From NCBI GenBank assembly GCA_003164255.1, contig PLST01000416.1, positions 1 to 5,461 of the forward strand: DNA of 5,461 nt, given 5' to 3'. The DNA is from Acidobacteriaceae bacterium (lineage in GTDB: Bacteria > Acidobacteriota > Terriglobia > Terriglobales > Acidobacteriaceae). The position numbers were made by a program, and so were the translations under genes. Below, piece by piece: positions 4,526-5,461 of this stretch. The number at the start of each line of letters is the position of its first letter. Within the stretch, counting starts at the first letter, position 1. Under the pieces are notes generated by a model. The model did no database searches, was not told the origin of the DNA, and saw only the letters and a list, made by a program, of their open reading frames with translations.

Positions 4526-5461
4526 CTACTTGTGAATCGTGTCGAGCGCAGCAGCAAAATCCGGTAGAACCATGGTCTGATCGCGGTCAGGGCCGGTGGA
4601 GACCATCCCGATGCGCGCGCCACTTTCCCGTTCCTGGAAGCGAAGATACTCACGCGCAGCCTGGGGCAGCTTGTCGAACTCGGTAATGCCCTCAGTGGAT
4701 TCGCGCCAGCCTTTCAGCTTGGTATAGCGCGGTTTGATCTGCTCAAGACCCTGCACGTCGGCAGGAATCTCGTCGGTGACCTTGCCGTTGATTTCGTAAC
4801 CGATGCAGATGGGAATTTCGGCGAGGGTGTCGAGCACGTCCAGCTTGGTGATCACCAGCCACTCGGCGCCATTCACCTGGTTCGAGTAGCGAAGCAGGGG
4901 AATGTCGAGCCAGCCGCAGCGGCGCGGTCGTCCTGTCACTGCGCCGTATTCGTTGCCGCGGGCGCGCAGTTCCTCGCCTGCGGCATCATGAATCTCGGTG
5001 GGAAACGGTCCGCCGCCGACGCGGGTCACGTAGGCCTTGGTGACGGAGATGACGGTGCCGATGGCTGTGGGTCCAACGCCGGTACCCGTGGCAGCGCCGC
5101 CGGCCGTGGCAGACGACGACGTAACAAAGGGGTAGGTTCCATGATCGATGTCGAGCATGGTTCCCTGGGCGCCTTCGAACATAATGCTCCCACCCTCGGC
5201 CAGGATGCTGTTGAGCATACGCCCGGTATCGGCAACAAACGGGCGAACCTGCTCAGCGGCTGCCGCGTACTCCTCGTACATTTTGGCTGGGTCCAGCGGG
5301 TCAGTGCCGAACAGCGCGTGGGCGATGGCGTTCTTCTCAGCGCAGGCAGCCTCAATATGGGTCTTCAAGAGCGAAGGGTGAAGCAGGTCCACGACGCGGA
5401 GCCCACTGCGGGCCATTTTGTCTTCGTAGGCCGGGCCGATGCCGCGGCTGGTGGTGCCGAT
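4526..5461 (-). CDS. purA: Adenylosuccinate synthetase, C-terminal ~311 residues (5' end outside window)
   Basis: This enzyme joins IMP and aspartate using GTP to make adenylosuccinate, the first step from IMP to AMP, in the cytosol. The window begins inside the gene, at the IGTTSRGIGPAYEDK motif of the IMP site. Compared with the usual length of about 430 residues, roughly 120 N-terminal residues, including the P-loop and catalytic Asp and His, lie beyond the right edge. Numbering from the first visible residue, other landmarks are FEGAQGT (95-101, IMP-contacting Gln99), DIDHGTYPFVTSS (104-116), TGRPRR (176-181, Arg residues that contact the substrates), TKLDVLD (205-211, guanine recognition) and STGPDR (288-293, the conserved C-terminal GTP-site motif). 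The open frame runs unbroken to TAG at 4526-4528. The internal ATG at 5416 is not the start, because conserved sequence continues upstream of it. No lesion or missing key residue is visible. Confidence 0.97.
   Translation of the reverse strand: MGTTSRGIGPAYEDKMARSGLRVVDLLHPSLLKTHIEAACAEKNAIAHALFGTDPLDPAKMYEEYAAAAEQVRPFVADTGRMLNSILAEGGSIMFEGAQGTMLDIDHGTYPFVTSSSATAGGAATGTGVGPTAIGTVISVTKAYVTRVGGGPFPTEIHDAAGEELRARGNEYGAVTGRPRRCGWLDIPLLRYSNQVNGAEWLVITKLDVLDTLAEIPICIGYEINGKVTDEIPADVQGLEQIKPRYTKLKGWRESTEGITEFDKLPQAAREYLRFQERESGARIGMVSTGPDRDQTMVLPDFAAALDTIHK

Overview
The window is GC-rich bacterial chromosome in which every gene I can support reads on the minus strand. Read in the direction of transcription (high to low coordinates), the order is: purA (start outside the window), a small antibiotic-biosynthesis-monooxygenase (ABM) fold protein, an exported NTF2-like/DUF4440 protein, a small two-helix membrane protein, fpg/mutM (DNA repair glycosylase), a roughly 1-kb stretch without a convincing gene, and a protein with a basic Gln/Pro-rich N-terminus and a CheY-like receiver fold that runs off the left edge. 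The insertion-bearing Fpg, the style of the DUF4440 protein and the divergent receiver protein fit Acidobacteriota (Terriglobia-like) best. That assignment is inference from remembered family resemblance, not a database result.

Right part (4193-5461): purA supplies adenylosuccinate synthetase for AMP synthesis. The ABM gene follows 45 bp after its stop, with no terminator seen between them, so the two may be co-transcribed. Centre (1921-4102): the DUF4440 gene, a 300-bp gap, then the membrane protein and fpg separated by 40 bp and probably one transcription unit. fpg has no visible Shine-Dalgarno sequence, but a -10-like hexamer lies exactly where a leaderless transcript would need it. A second promoter-like pair lies just ahead of an internal ATG of the DUF4440 gene.

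Left part (1-1920): the stretch 864-1920 holds hairpins, including a 12-bp perfect stem and a plus-strand terminator-shaped element with a six-T run, although no plus-strand gene was found. It could hide an unannotated small RNA. The receiver-like protein at 1-863 keeps the acidic pair and the probable phospho-acceptor Asp but lacks the usual Thr/Lys switch residues, and carries about 165 residues of basic low-complexity sequence ahead of the domain. I see no mobile element, CRISPR array, tRNA or rRNA, and no clear multi-gene novel system. The most unusual items are the receiver-like protein and the structured gene-free region.
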